Source of the DNA: Linanthus parryae
Taxonomy: Eukaryota > Streptophyta > Magnoliopsida > Ericales > Polemoniaceae
DNA: 64,000 nt
Reading direction: 5' to 3'
Assembly (NCBI GenBank): GCA_023055425.1
Contig: JALGPY010000009.1
Coordinates: forward strand, 55,924,616-55,988,615
Of the stretch, positions 12,260 through 22,700 are shown piece after piece (position 1 is the stretch's first letter; each line of letters begins with the position of its first letter). The notes beneath the pieces were generated by a model. The model was not told the DNA's origin. It made no database searches and saw only the letters and a list, made by a program, of their open reading frames with translations. A program made the position numbers and the translations under genes.

Positions 12260-13030
12260 TCAAGACCCTCCGCGACTGACAGACCCTTTGAACACGTACA
12301 AGCAATCGCCATCCTCCACACCGTGCCAACGGAGGCTACAATTATCCCTCATTAGCCTCTGTTTGTGTATAAATATATAATCATCCACTGGAAGAATCTT
12401 CCTCACCAGCAACACTTGTCTCAGCTCGCTAACTGTATTCGTATCCTTCATTTCTAACGGTATGCTAGCTGCATTAAGCAAGCTAGATGACGTCTGAACC
12501 ACCAAACTCAGCCTCCTAGAAGGTGGCTCAGCCACCAACCGGCTCATGTTCTTAAGGAACACAATGATTTCAGAGAATTCCCCAATGCCATATTCGCTCA
12601 AGTTGCGATAATCCTCTTGCATTTCTGTCCCTGAGAAAAATAGTGTCATTCTCTTTATGGGGGTGTTGTCCATTATATGGATTTTCTCTTTCAGGCTTCG
12701 GACTGTTTCCGTGCTATCGATATCAATGTTAATCTTTCTTGAGGGGAATTTTATTACAATTGGGACTTTGATGTTGCTATTGCAAGTCTCTAAGGGTGTG
12801 GATTGTGTGAGAAGCTTCATAGTGAGATTAATCTTGGTGCCTTCGTTGACTATTGGGTAGTCTTCTAAGTCGAGACCATCAATTAGTTCCCACCCGGAAA
12901 CAGTGAGAGTTTGTGAATCAATAGGCACAGCCAAGAACTGTTCGATTCTCTGTTTGATTTGAAGGATTGTTTCTTGGGGAGCCACGTCGAGGGTGAACTC
13001 GAACGCCCGCGTTACAATGCTAATTTTCAT
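12260..13030 (-). CDS. Three-domain ubiquitin-like protein (256 aa)
   Basis: I chose the ATG at 13030-13028; the open frame goes three codons further upstream but has no other ATG. The protein holds three ubiquitin-like folds in a row: residues about 1-73 (MKISIVTRAFEFTLDV start), about 85-160 (PIVIKFPSRKINIDID start), and about 172-246 (SLVVQTSSSLLNAASIPLEM start). Each has a strand-strand-helix pattern, such as ETILQIKQRIEQFL, ETVRSLKEKI and NTVSELRQVL. The domains are diverged from each other and none ends in Gly-Gly, so this is not polyubiquitin and is unlikely to be processed into conjugatable units. It resembles the multi-domain ubiquitin-like proteins found in plant gene clusters. A scaffold or binding role is inferred. 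It is a single unbroken exon. Confidence 0.78.
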   Translation of the reverse strand: MKISIVTRAFEFTLDVAPQETILQIKQRIEQFLAVPIDSQTLTVSGWELIDGLDLEDYPIVNEGTKINLTMKLLTQSTPLETCNSNIKVPIVIKFPSRKINIDIDSTETVRSLKEKIHIMDNTPIKRMTLFFSGTEMQEDYRNLSEYGIGEFSEIIVFLKNMSRLVAEPPSRRLSLVVQTSSSLLNAASIPLEMKDTNTVSELRQVLLVRKILPVDDYIFIHKQRLMRDNCSLRWHGVEDGDCLYVFKGSVSRGGS

Positions 13031-13287
13031 TATTAGCAACTCTAAAATTACAAAATCATATGAAGAATTTTATCTCATTTTACACAGACGATTCGTGTTT
13101 TTTCCTTTTGCAGATCGATGGTCTGGGTCAAATATAGTTCCTAAAATCATACGAGATGGGTGAGGAATTGAGGATCAACATTTGTGTGATATGTTCAATT
13201 TGCATGCAGTCTGTGTTTTAGCAAATAGTTATGATTAGTGTTTCAGAAAAGAATATTGTATGTCCCCTATCGGGTTTCTAGATTACA
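13031..13287. other. Upstream region of the three-domain ubiquitin-like gene
   Basis: No coding signal. It presumably holds the promoter of the - strand gene, but no clear TATA box is seen. Confidence 0.35.
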
Positions 13288-13289
13288 TA

Positions 13290-13547
13290 CTACCTCTGTT
13301 TTGCTAGTTTCTTTCTAGTTTGACTTTTTCACTCGTAACTATGTCATTTTTATCTGGTGATTTAGATACCAAATAATACAATTTTTCAATAATCTTTTCA
13401 TGGTGTTGTAGAGTAAACTTTATTCTACAAAACTATCAAAGATTACCAAATTCTTGCATCATTTTACTAATCAAACCGTCGAGTCAAATTTAACCCGCGA
13501 ACAGTGATAAAAGTCAAACTTGAAAGAAGCTGGCGAAACGGAGATAG
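13290..13547. mobile_element. Stowaway-type MITE, copy A (258 bp)
   Basis: Terminal inverted repeats are CTACCTCTGTTTT on the left and CTATCTCCGTTTC (reverse complement) on the right, close to the Stowaway CTCCCTCCGTT consensus. TA dinucleotides flank it at 13288-13289 and 13548-13549. It is homologous over its length to the copy at 16930-17189. It carries no coding capacity and would need a mariner-like transposase in trans. Confidence 0.88.
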
Positions 13548-13549
13548 TA

Positions 13550-14179
13550 TAATGAAATAGTATTAAGAAATGCTAATATGTGTATACTTTTAACACGACA
13601 TTCCTCAAAAGCATTATTCAAACCGGACAGGCGAATCTTGATTCAACAATTAATTCAAAAAACCTATCCCTGGTTTACAACATTTCTATCAGACAGAGTA
13701 TCACGTCCTCTACCGAGCATTCCGCCATCCTTATAACCTTGATCCAGTAGTTCCATGAGATATGATTAGAATGTACGGTCTCCGTGTTGTTCACTACAAT
13801 AGGATAAAGTAAAGTAAGTTTCAAATCGATCGAACATAAATTTTACTTATTATGCAGGAAAGTTTTATCGAGCATGAGATGAGCGATTTATCACCAATTT
13901 CGACAGAGGTGATGGCTTCACGGTATAAATATCGGTTCAAAAAGCCTACCGTTGCACTTACCCAAACTACATATCCAGTATCCACATGCAGGAAGGGGGT
14001 CCTTAGGACAAAGGGGTGACTTTTGCCCGACCTGAATTTTCAAAAATCCCCATATACTTTTATTTTTGAATATTGTAGTATTGATACTATTTTAATAACT
14101 ACACCAATGTCCCGACTGATTCGAACTCTTGCACTGGTGCCTTGTTATTGACTTCACATTGGATTTTGCCCCAGTTGTG
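13550..14179. other. Gene-free stretch
   Basis: Mostly unremarkable AT-rich DNA. Nothing coding is seen. Confidence 0.4.
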
Positions 14180-14337
14180 CCTAATTCGTAGCTCTGCCAC
14201 TGTCACCACATGCAATTCCTATAACCCAAAACCAGTAGGCTTGCGAACCGATCATTACATTAGCATGACCGAAGAAAAAAAATGTGTTGTTTACAGATTG
14301 AAAACGATGAACTTTTATCAGTTTGGAGAGATGTTTC
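14180..14337 (+). repeat. Left half of a third copy of the peroxidase-upstream sequence
   Basis: GCGAACCGATCATTACATTAG (about 14245) and TTGGAGAGATGTTTC (about 14323) match GCGAACCGACCATTATTAAC and TTGGAGAAATGTCTC near 37420-37480, upstream of PRX-A. The match breaks exactly where Copia-1 begins and resumes at 31397. CAGTGGCAGAGC (reverse strand, 14191-14202) resembles a hAT-type end. Confidence 0.6.
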
Positions 14338-14689
14338 TGTTGAGGTGCCTTGAATTGTTAAAGTCAAAGGCGGTGAAAACATATTGGACCAAGGGTTTGA
14401 ATTATGGTCAAAGGCAATAGGGTAGCTAAGGAAACAAAGTGGGGCGGTGGAGTGTATTTGTCCCACATTGTCAAGTGAGGTGATACTCACCTCCTCACTA
14501 GTATTATTTAAAGGAGCTAGTAGACTCTCTACTAAATATGCAAATAAGAGTGTAATTGTTCATCTTAAGTGAATAAAGGGTGCTTTTTCGCCCTGGATGT
14601 AGTTATCGAACTTCTTCGCTAGCGAACCACGTAAAATTCCGTGTTTTTCTTTTATTCGTTCTTCGTTCGTGAGGTGGTTTGTCATAACA
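14338..14689 (+). repeat. Copia-1 5' LTR (352 bp)
   Basis: Starts TGTTGAGGTGCC and ends GTCATAACA. It contains a TATTTAAAGG TATA-like element near 14506 and AATAAAGGG near 14572. It is collinear with the 3' LTR at 18686-19036. Confidence 0.92.
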
Positions 14690-14692
14690 AGT

Positions 14693-14704
14693 TGGTATCA
14701 GAGC
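14693..14704 (+). other. Copia-1 primer binding site
   Basis: TGGTATCAGAGC, complementary to the 3' end of initiator methionine tRNA, lies three bases after the 5' LTR. This is the standard primer of plant copia elements. Confidence 0.9.
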
Positions 14705-14843
14705 CCAGGTTTGGCGGTGTTTCAAGATCAAGATCAAGATCAAGGCGGAGCAAAGCTAGGGTTTCGCAACGTGGTGAAATCAAAGCTAGGGTTTTGCGAT
14801 CTAGGTGGAGCACGCGACTAGGGTTTAAGATCCACCAAGAACG

Positions 14844-17800
14844 ATGTCTGAATTGATGTTGAAGATCGACAGGTTCACAGGAGGGAACAACTTCAGTCTA
14901 TGGAAGATAAAGATGGAGGCTTTGCTCAAACCTCAAGGCTTGTGGACACCTTTGACCGCGGACAAGGGAGGCATGAATGTTGCATAATCGGAGTTTAAGG
15001 TATCAGAGGAGAAGGCACACACAACGATTATGTTGTGCTTATCGATTGACGTGATTATCGAGGTCGCAGATTAGAAGGAAGCAGCAGGTCTTTGGCTCAA
15101 GTTGGGGAATCTTTACATGAATAAGAGTCTCACTAGCAAGTTGATGCTAAATCAAAGGCTCTTCACTTTGCGGATGCGCGAAGGTACGTTCTAATGGCAG
15201 ATGTTGTCACGGACTCTTAAGATGCGTGGGTCCTTGATTCCGGAGCTTCCTATCATATTTGCTGTAACATGGAGCTATTCTTGACATACGACCATACGAA
15301 TGTAGGGTCTTTCTACATGGAAAACGGAGCCGTCTGTAAGGTGATTGGGAGCCGCTCAGTTAGATTGAAGACAAATGAAGGGAAGTTATGTACCTTGGAG
15401 CAGGTCTGACATGTACCACTTATTAAGAAGAATATGATCTCCTTGAGTCTACTCGACGGCAAGGGATACAACTACAAAGGTGAATGTGGAGATCTACAAG
15501 TCTGCAAGGGTTCTAAGGTGGTTCTCAGGGGAGTCAAGAGTGGGACTTTGTACATGTTGCAAGGTTCAACGATCACAGGTTCTTCTGGAGGAAGCTGATC
15601 TAACTAAGCTGTGGCATATGAGGCTCGGTCATATGAGTGAACGTGGAATGCAGGAACTTCACAAGAAATGCTATCTCACCGGGCATGCGCCCAAGAGCCT
15701 AGGGTTTTGTGAGCACTGCGTATATGGGAAGCTACAGTGTAGCAAGTTCCCTAAGGCGGTTCATAGAACGAAAGGTACTCTTGATTATATCAATTCGGAT
15801 TGATGGGGTCCATCTCGAGTTGAGGCGATTGGCGGGTACAAGTATTTTCTAAGCATCATAGACGACTACTCCAGGATAACTTGGATATTCGTAATGAAGC
15901 ACAAGAGTGAAGCCTTCGCAAGATTCTAGGAGTGGAAGACACTAGTAGAGAATCAGGTGGGAAAGAAGGTGAAGAGGTTGCGCACGGACAACGGATAAGA
16001 GTTTTGTTCATCAGAGTTCGATGGATTATGCAAGGATAAGAGAATAGCACGCCATCGCACCGTTCGGCACACACCACACCAAACGGTGTAGCCGAGATAA
16101 TGAATCAGACACATTTAGCGAAAGCAAGGTGCATGCTTTCGAATGCAGGTCTTTCTAGAGTTTTCTGGGGAGAGGCAGTTTCCATGTCATGCTATCTCAT
16201 AAATCGGAGCCCGCACACAGGTATAGGATGCAAGATTCCTATGGAAGTCTGGTCCGGTAATGCAGTGGATTACTCGGATTTGAGAGTTTTTGGTTGTGTT
16301 GCCTATTATCACGTTGATGATGGCAAACTAGAACCAAAAGCTAAGAAGGGAGTATTCATGGGTTTCAGAACATGTGTGAAGGGATAAAAGATATGGGCAG
16401 ACAACAAAATTATACTTAGCAGAAGTGTAGTTTTTGATGAGACTCATATGTTGAAGAACTCCGTGGAGGTGGAGCTTGGAGGTGCAAAGAATAAGGTGGA
16501 GGGAGAGTCGGATCCCACTGATCCTAAGGATTCCGAAATCCCTACACCGCTGCCAGAAGCAGAAGAGGAAGAAGCATAAGAGTCTGATAGTGAGGATGCG
16601 TCGACACCAGAGGAACCGGTTCATCAAAGTATTGCTGAAGGAAGACCAAGGAGATTCATAAAGCCTCCGGCGAGATACAGAGAAGATGGTATGGTGGGAT
16701 ATGCATTACAGGTAGCGGAAGAGGTAGAGGATGAGCCATCCTCCTACAAGGCCGCTATATCTAGTTCTGAGTCAGCACAACGGATTGCCGCGAAGGGAGA
16801 AGAGATGGAGTCTCTTAGCAAGAACTCGACTTGGGAGCTTGTTAAATTGCCAGCAGGAAAGAAGACAGTCAGTTTCAAGTGGGTATTCAGAAGAAAGGAA
16901 GGAACTACAGCTGGGGAGGGCATCAAGTACTACCTCCGTTTCGTCTGTTTCGTCTGCGTTTGACTTTTTAACCCGTAACTGTGTCACTTTGACTTGGTGA
17001 TTTGGGTACCAAAACGATGTAATTTTTTAACAATTTTCTCATGGTATTTTAGAATAAACTTTCCTCTATAACACCATGCAAAGATTACCAAATTCTTGTG
17101 TCGTTTTGCTAATCAAATGACCGGATTAAAGTAACCCAGTGAATAGTGACAAAAAGTGAAGTAGGCTGAAACAGGCGAAACAGATGTAGTATAAGGAAAG
17201 GCTAGTTGCAGAAGGGTTCAGTTAGAAAGAGGGAGTTGACTGCAACGAGATCTTCTCACCGGTTGTCAGACATACTTATATCTGGGTGTTACTAGCTTTA
17301 GTGTCACACCACGACCTATAGCTTGAGCAATTAGATGTCAAGACAACTTTCATGCACGGAGAGTTGGAGGAGGAAATATACATGAGCCAACCGGAGGGGT
17401 TCCGAGTTCCTGGAAGAGAGAACCACGTGTGCAAGCTGAAGATATCTATCTACGGACTTAAGCAGTTACCCAGACAATGGTACTAGAGGTTTGACAACTT
17501 CATGTTAAGATTGGTTACCACATGTGCGAGTATGATTGCTGTGTGTATCACAAGTTGTTGCGAAGTGGATCACGTATCTACCTAGTTCTATATGTGGATG
17601 ATATTTTGATCGCAACTCAGAATATCAAGGACATTAGAGAACTGAAGAGGTCTCTCAGTGCGGAATTTGAAATGAAGGATCTAGGAGCTGCTCGGAAAAT
17701 ATTGGGAGTTGAGATCTATAGAGATAGAAAGAAGAAGAAGCTTTTCCTGTCACAGCAGGGATACATCAAGAAGATCTTGAGCAGATTTGGGATGTTATCA

Positions 17801-18545
17801 ACTAAATCTATAAATACTCCTATGGCGACTAACAGCAAGTTAGGAATGTACACGTTCAGACTGAGGAGGAGAAGGAGTACATGTCCAAGGTTCCATATAC
17901 TAGCGCAGTTGGAAGCCTCATGTATGCTATGGTCTGTACTCGACCGGACATAGCATTCGCTGCTAGTGTGGTTAGTCGTTTTATGGATCATCCGGGGAAG
18001 GACCATTGGCAGGCGGTGAAGTGCATATTCAAGTACCTTAAGGGTACGTTAGACATTGGCCTATGTTATGGGGCTAATGAAGACATCTTGGTAGCTGGCT
18101 TCTCGGATGCGGACTATGTAGGGGATGTTGATAGTATAAAATCAATGACGGGCTATGTATTTGCTCTAGGAGCATCTGTTGTGAGTTGGAAGGCGACGCT
18201 ACAGCCGACGGTGACTTTGTCGACGACAGAGGAAGAGTACATGGCTCTAACAGAAGCAGCAAAGGAGGCAATATGGCTTAAATGTATGGTCAATGATCTA
18301 GGCCTACTTCAAATCAAGCGATAGTCAACTGTGATACCTTGAGTGCGATTTACTTGACTAAGGACCAGGTTCATCATGAAAGGACCAAGCATATCGACGT
18401 CAGGTATCATTTTCTGAGAAACGAGAGCAGGATCAAGGTGAAGATGGTGGGGACAGCTGACAACCCCGAGGATATGCTCACCAAGCCAGTTCCGAAGAGC
18501 AAGTTCCAGCATTGTCTGGAATTGCTCAACATCTTGAGCCTGTGA
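14844..18545 (+). pseudogene. Copia-1 gag-pol, multiply broken
   Basis: Gag starts at 14844 (MSELMLKIDRFTGGNNFSLW) and stops after about 47 codons. Most of gag is deleted before a protease remnant, WVLDSGASYHI (about 15227-15260). Integrase runs from LWHMRLGHMSERGM (about 15607) to about 16390, with stops at 15802, 15928 and 15996 and a frame change near 16085. Reverse transcriptase (about 16830-17860) is split by the MITE at 16930-17189. The YVDD active site survives at about 17593-17604. RNase H (about 17900-18330) includes VAGFSDADYVGD and a TEEEYMAL motif. The C-terminus with MLTKPVPKSKF ends at 18545. It is inactive. Confidence 0.9.
16930..17189. mobile_element. Stowaway-type MITE, copy B, inside Copia-1 pol (260 bp)
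   Basis: Ends are CTACCTCCGTTTCG and CTACATCTGTTTCG (reverse complement), flanked by TA at 16928-16929 and 17190-17191. Taking out the element and one TA would bring the codons on each side back into the same frame of the reverse transcriptase. The insertion therefore came after Copia-1 and the borders are exact. Confidence 0.92.
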
Positions 18546-18670
18546 GGCCCTTAGGGGCATGTCGGACGCGGTGGGGTCCAGTGAGTCTCTGTGACGAGAG
18601 ACATTGGGTGCGGAGAATATGTAGCTTTATTTACGAGAAGAGGAGCAGCTGGTGTTGATGGAAAATTCAA

Positions 18671-18685
18671 GTCAAGGTGGATATT
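18671..18685 (+). other. Copia-1 polypurine tract (degenerate)
   Basis: GTCAAGGTGGATATT lies directly before the 3' LTR, in the position of the AAGGGGGAGATT tract of related elements. Confidence 0.6.
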
Positions 18686-19036
18686 TGTTGAGGTGCCTTG
18701 AATTTTAAATTCAAAGGTGGTGAAAATAAATTTAACCAAGGGTTTGAATTATGGTCAAAGGCAGTAGGGTAGCTAAGAAAACAAAGTGGGGCGGTGGAGT
18801 GTATTTGTCCCACATTGTCAAGTGAGGTGATACTCACCTCCACACTAGTACTATATGAAGGATCTAGTAGGCTCTCTACTAGATATGCAAATAAGAGTGT
18901 TATTGTTCCTCTTAAGTGAATAAAGGGTGCTTTTTCGCCGTGGACGTAGTTAGCGAGCTTCTTCGCTAGCGAACCACGTAAAATCCCGTGTTCTTCTTTT
19001 ATTTGTTCTTCGTTCGTGAGGTGGTTTGTCATAGCA
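18686..19036 (+). repeat. Copia-1 3' LTR (351 bp)
   Basis: Starts TGTTGAGGTGCC and ends GTCATAGCA. It aligns along its length with 14338-14689 with roughly two dozen differences by eye. The gypsy element begins three bases later. Confidence 0.92.
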
Positions 19037-19039
19037 TTT

Positions 19040-19665
19040 TGTAGATAGTGCTTTCTGGACAGGCAGATCTTAGCCACGTGGCGATCATCCAGCACACCAT
19101 AATGTGCTCCACACACACTGGATCACCAGCCGTGCTGATCCACGTGGGGGCTGCGAGACAGGGCCCTCGCATACCACCGCACGGGACTTGTAGGGACTTA
19201 GTGGTTTGTAGGCTAGAGTAAGTCCTGTCGCGTGCGAGCGACAACCAAGCTCGCACGCGACCCCTAGTAACTGCTTTTGAGAGATTTATGGCACGAGCTT
19301 CATAGACCCGGTCAAACCGGTCAACCCCATAACAGTTCCGCTATACGCGGATAACGTGCTATAACGGTCCCTAGATACGCGGACGAACGTGCCGTTGTGG
19401 TTAAGCTAATTAAGCCGCCATTGATGGGTGCATTAACCACACTACAACGGTCACATTCTCCGTTATATATAGGATCGTTAACCCTTCCATACAAGAGGAA
19501 GAACGACCCGGAGATACGCGAAAGCTCTGCCACAATCCTGTCTCTCTCTCACACAGTACTATTGCCTTACTCTCTCCCTACACACAACCCAACACTTCCT
19601 GTGCCGTTTCTATTCTCTGTTCTTGGTGTACACAGAGTTCTCTCTGCAGGATTCTCTCGTACACA
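19040..19665 (+). repeat. Gypsy-1 5' LTR (626 bp)
   Basis: Starts TGTAGATAGTGC and ends CTCTCGTACACA. A TATATATAGG TATA-like box lies near 19464. GTTATAGCACGTTAT-type repeats sit upstream of it. It is collinear with 30754-31389. Confidence 0.93.
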
Positions 19666-19668
19666 TTT

Positions 19669-19684
19669 TGGTGAACCCGACAGG
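19669..19684 (+). other. Gypsy-1 primer binding site
   Basis: TGGTGAACCCGACAGG begins three bases after the LTR. TGGTGAACCC is complementary to a tRNA 3' end with GGGTTCACCA; the exact tRNA is not determined. Confidence 0.65.
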
Positions 19685-19705
19685 AACTTACCATTGCAAG
19701 CAACC

Positions 19706-22700
19706 ATGTCTCAAGAAGATGATGTCAGTAACAGATCGCCTTCCACGGAGACCACCTCGGGAGAGGAGGCCCGCCGTACACCTACAGCCCCCGGTGAAGC
19801 TCCGACAATAGAGGCCTTGGATGCCACCATCCAGAACCAGGAAAAGGCTCTCAAAGCTCAATCTGCACAACTGGAACGGATAATGGCTATTCTGGGGTCC
19901 TTCGCCCCAAATCTTGCATCGGCCACCACCGTCTCTCAGGGAAGAGGAACCTCCACCACTCAAGGATTGGGAGTGTCAACCACACCACCCAATCCTAACC
20001 TTCAAACCCCACCAGAAACTACGCAGTTACCCTCAATTCAGGGGCCAACAACTCAAATGTTGCCTCTTGCCACTCACACTCCTAAACCTCCAACTTTGGT
20101 ACCTAATCCGGCCTCACAATACCCCTTGCCTCCTCCATCGGCAACGTGGGGCAACGTGAATTCACAATATGCTCCTAGCCCCCCCCCCCCCCCCCCCGCA
20201 GCATATGTGTCGCCTCCGCCTGCAACAACTCCTTCTCCTGCTGCTGGGGGAAATGCACCGGAGTGTATGACGTCACTGCAGCGGCACATAGAAACTATCC
20301 TAGCCAATCAATCGTTCGCGGACACTATCATCCCAAAGCTCGACAATGATCCACCTATCCCACGCGAGATCTACCTCATGCCTAATCCCGCTGGGTACAA
20401 GGCTCCTAAATGGGACAAGTTCGAAGATGTCAATGGAAACGCCCACGAGCATGTTATGCGTTTCATCGATGTTATGGGGCCATACGGGGCTGATCCTAAG
20501 CTGCTGATGCGCGAGTTCCCTAAATCCCTGGGGAACGTGGCCTACAAATGGTATAGGACATTGGAAGCTGGATCCGTGAAGACCTGGGATGATATGGTCC
20601 AGAAATTCTATACTAAATTCTTCCAGATGGAAGAAAAGGTGACGATGATTCATCTTTCGCGGATGTACCAGAATCGCGAGGAGGATGGAGTGACATTCAT
20701 CAAGAAGTTCAGGGCCAAGTCCTTGGAATGAAAAGATGTGATATTCGAGAGCAGACTCGTGGAAATATGCCTGCAGTGCATGCGAGACGAGTACAAAGGT
20801 ATGCTTATCAACCTGCAAACTCCTAAATTTTCGAAACTGATCGAATGCACAAAGAATATAGAGCCTATAGTAGAGAGGCAGAAGAAGAGGCACGCCTCTG
20901 AGAGGTCCCCGAGCAGGACTACCTTTAAAATTGGAAGGTTCAGCTACAAAAGGGAACGTGAAGCCGAGGTGAATATGGTTTCACCCCAAAAGCAGTCGAA
21001 GGTCGCAAACTTCGATGCACCACCCCTGCCGTGTTCAGTAGAGGAAGCGAGTGACTTGTGCAGACAATGGCGTAAAGACGGAATCTTGCCGCCGCTTGAA
21101 AGGACACCCTCCAAGGAGATGGTGAGGGACCCAAAGTGGTGTGAATGTCATGGAAAGGTCATGCATCCCACGACTGACTGTAAGAAGCTCAGAATCATGG
21201 TGAGCCAAAAGATGAAAAATGCCGAGCTGATTGTCAGCGACCAGAGGAAGGATGTGCGAAACAATCCACTGCCTGCTCACGCGGAGCAAGAGCCGAAGGG
21301 CAAAGAGGTTGCCATGATCTCGATTATGGACCTTGAAGAGTTTGCAGAGGATGGTCTACCCATCATTGCCGAGATCCACAACGACGAGGACTACAGCATA
21401 GACACGGAGGATGAACGTGCTGATCGGATGAAGGGGTCGCACGGGTTCAGCAGGTTCTTCGATGAAATAAACTTCTCGGAGAAATGCCGGAAGGAAATGA
21501 CGAGAGCAATTCTGAGGATAGCGGAAGATTACGGGGAAGATATGGTGATCTCCAACGGGAAGGTTGTTAGGGCATCTCGCTCTACAGAAAAGTTCATAAC
21601 CTTCTCCGCAAACGATAAGAAGACAGATGCGAGCCACCAGAAGCCTCTGTATGTAACGGCAGTCATCAATGGTGTGGAGTTCAAAAGAGAGTTTGTTGAC
21701 GGAGGAGCAGCGGTTAACGTTGTCTCGCTCAACACTTTGAATCTAGCAGGAATCCCGAAGCAGAAGATTGTCAGGCGTCCATCTCCGCTGATGGGATTTG
21801 GAAGCGACTCCAGGATGATGATCGGATGGATCCGTCTCGGTCTCTAGATCGGTAAAATCAAATGTTCAGCCAAGTTCTATGTCATAGATGCGAACACTAC
21901 GTATCACATGATTATAGGCCGGGCCTGGATTCATCGCTTTGATGCTGTCCCTTCAACAGCTCACCAAGTGATGAAAGCTATTTGGAATGACAGAATAGTC
22001 GAGATACCAGCTTCGATAAATCCTTTCAACATGGATGAGGCGCATCTCAGTGAGGCGGTATGGTTCACTGAGATGGCAGATGAGCAAACTCCGGAGCCGT
22101 TCAACCCCACTCCTTTGCCCCGATGGGAGGACATCAAAGATCAGTCACCCGCATGAGTAATGGTGACAAGAGAGGAGGCCAAGGAAACGTCGTCTACGTG
22201 AGAAGAGGCGCCGCGGATTGCCTACCAGCGAAAGAACGTGTATACTCTAAAAAGGATAGCAAAAAATGATCCCGAAGGCAAGGAGATAGAGAGTTTCTAC
22301 GCCAACAGGAAGAAATGCTATCGCATATGAAGGTGCGCGAGGGTGTCCTCACGCGAGCATGGGGATATCCCTGAGCAAATCAATCCAGTTGAGCAGGTTA
22401 TGCAACCAGACAAACCTACGCCAAGTTTTTTAGAGGAAAACTAAAAGAAGCACCCGAATGCATGGAGGACAAACCCAGGCCGCAAAAGCAAGAGTTGAAG
22501 GAGGTATTCTTAAGCCCGAGCGAAGAAAAGAAGAGGCCAGTCTTTCTGAGTGCGGAACTCACAGGCGAGGAGGAGGAAAGATTGCTACAACTCTTGACTG
22601 AGTACAAAGACGTGTTCGTATGGGAATACGATGAAATGCCCGGTCTGGACACAAGCATCACCATGCACCGGGTTGGATGTAATTCCAGGATCCAAACCGG

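Larger units (their letters stand above)
14338..19036 (+). mobile_element. Copia-1: decayed Ty1/copia retrotransposon
   Basis: LTRs lie at 14338-14689 and 18686-19036, both TG...CA. Between them are a primer binding site, a gag start, protease, integrase, reverse transcriptase, RNase H and a purine-rich tract, in copia order. The LTRs differ at several percent of positions, so the insertion is older than the gypsy element at its end. The 5-bp flank GTTTC (14333-14337) recurs at 31392-31396, beyond the gypsy element that was later inserted at the right end. The integrase and RNase H resemble the Tork/TNT1-like group. Confidence 0.92.

Noticed and set aside
20074..20893. Open frames on the - strand opposite gypsy gag
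   Set aside because: They mirror gag coding sequence, have low-complexity or arbitrary composition and no domain, unlike the antisense exons at 28126-29985.
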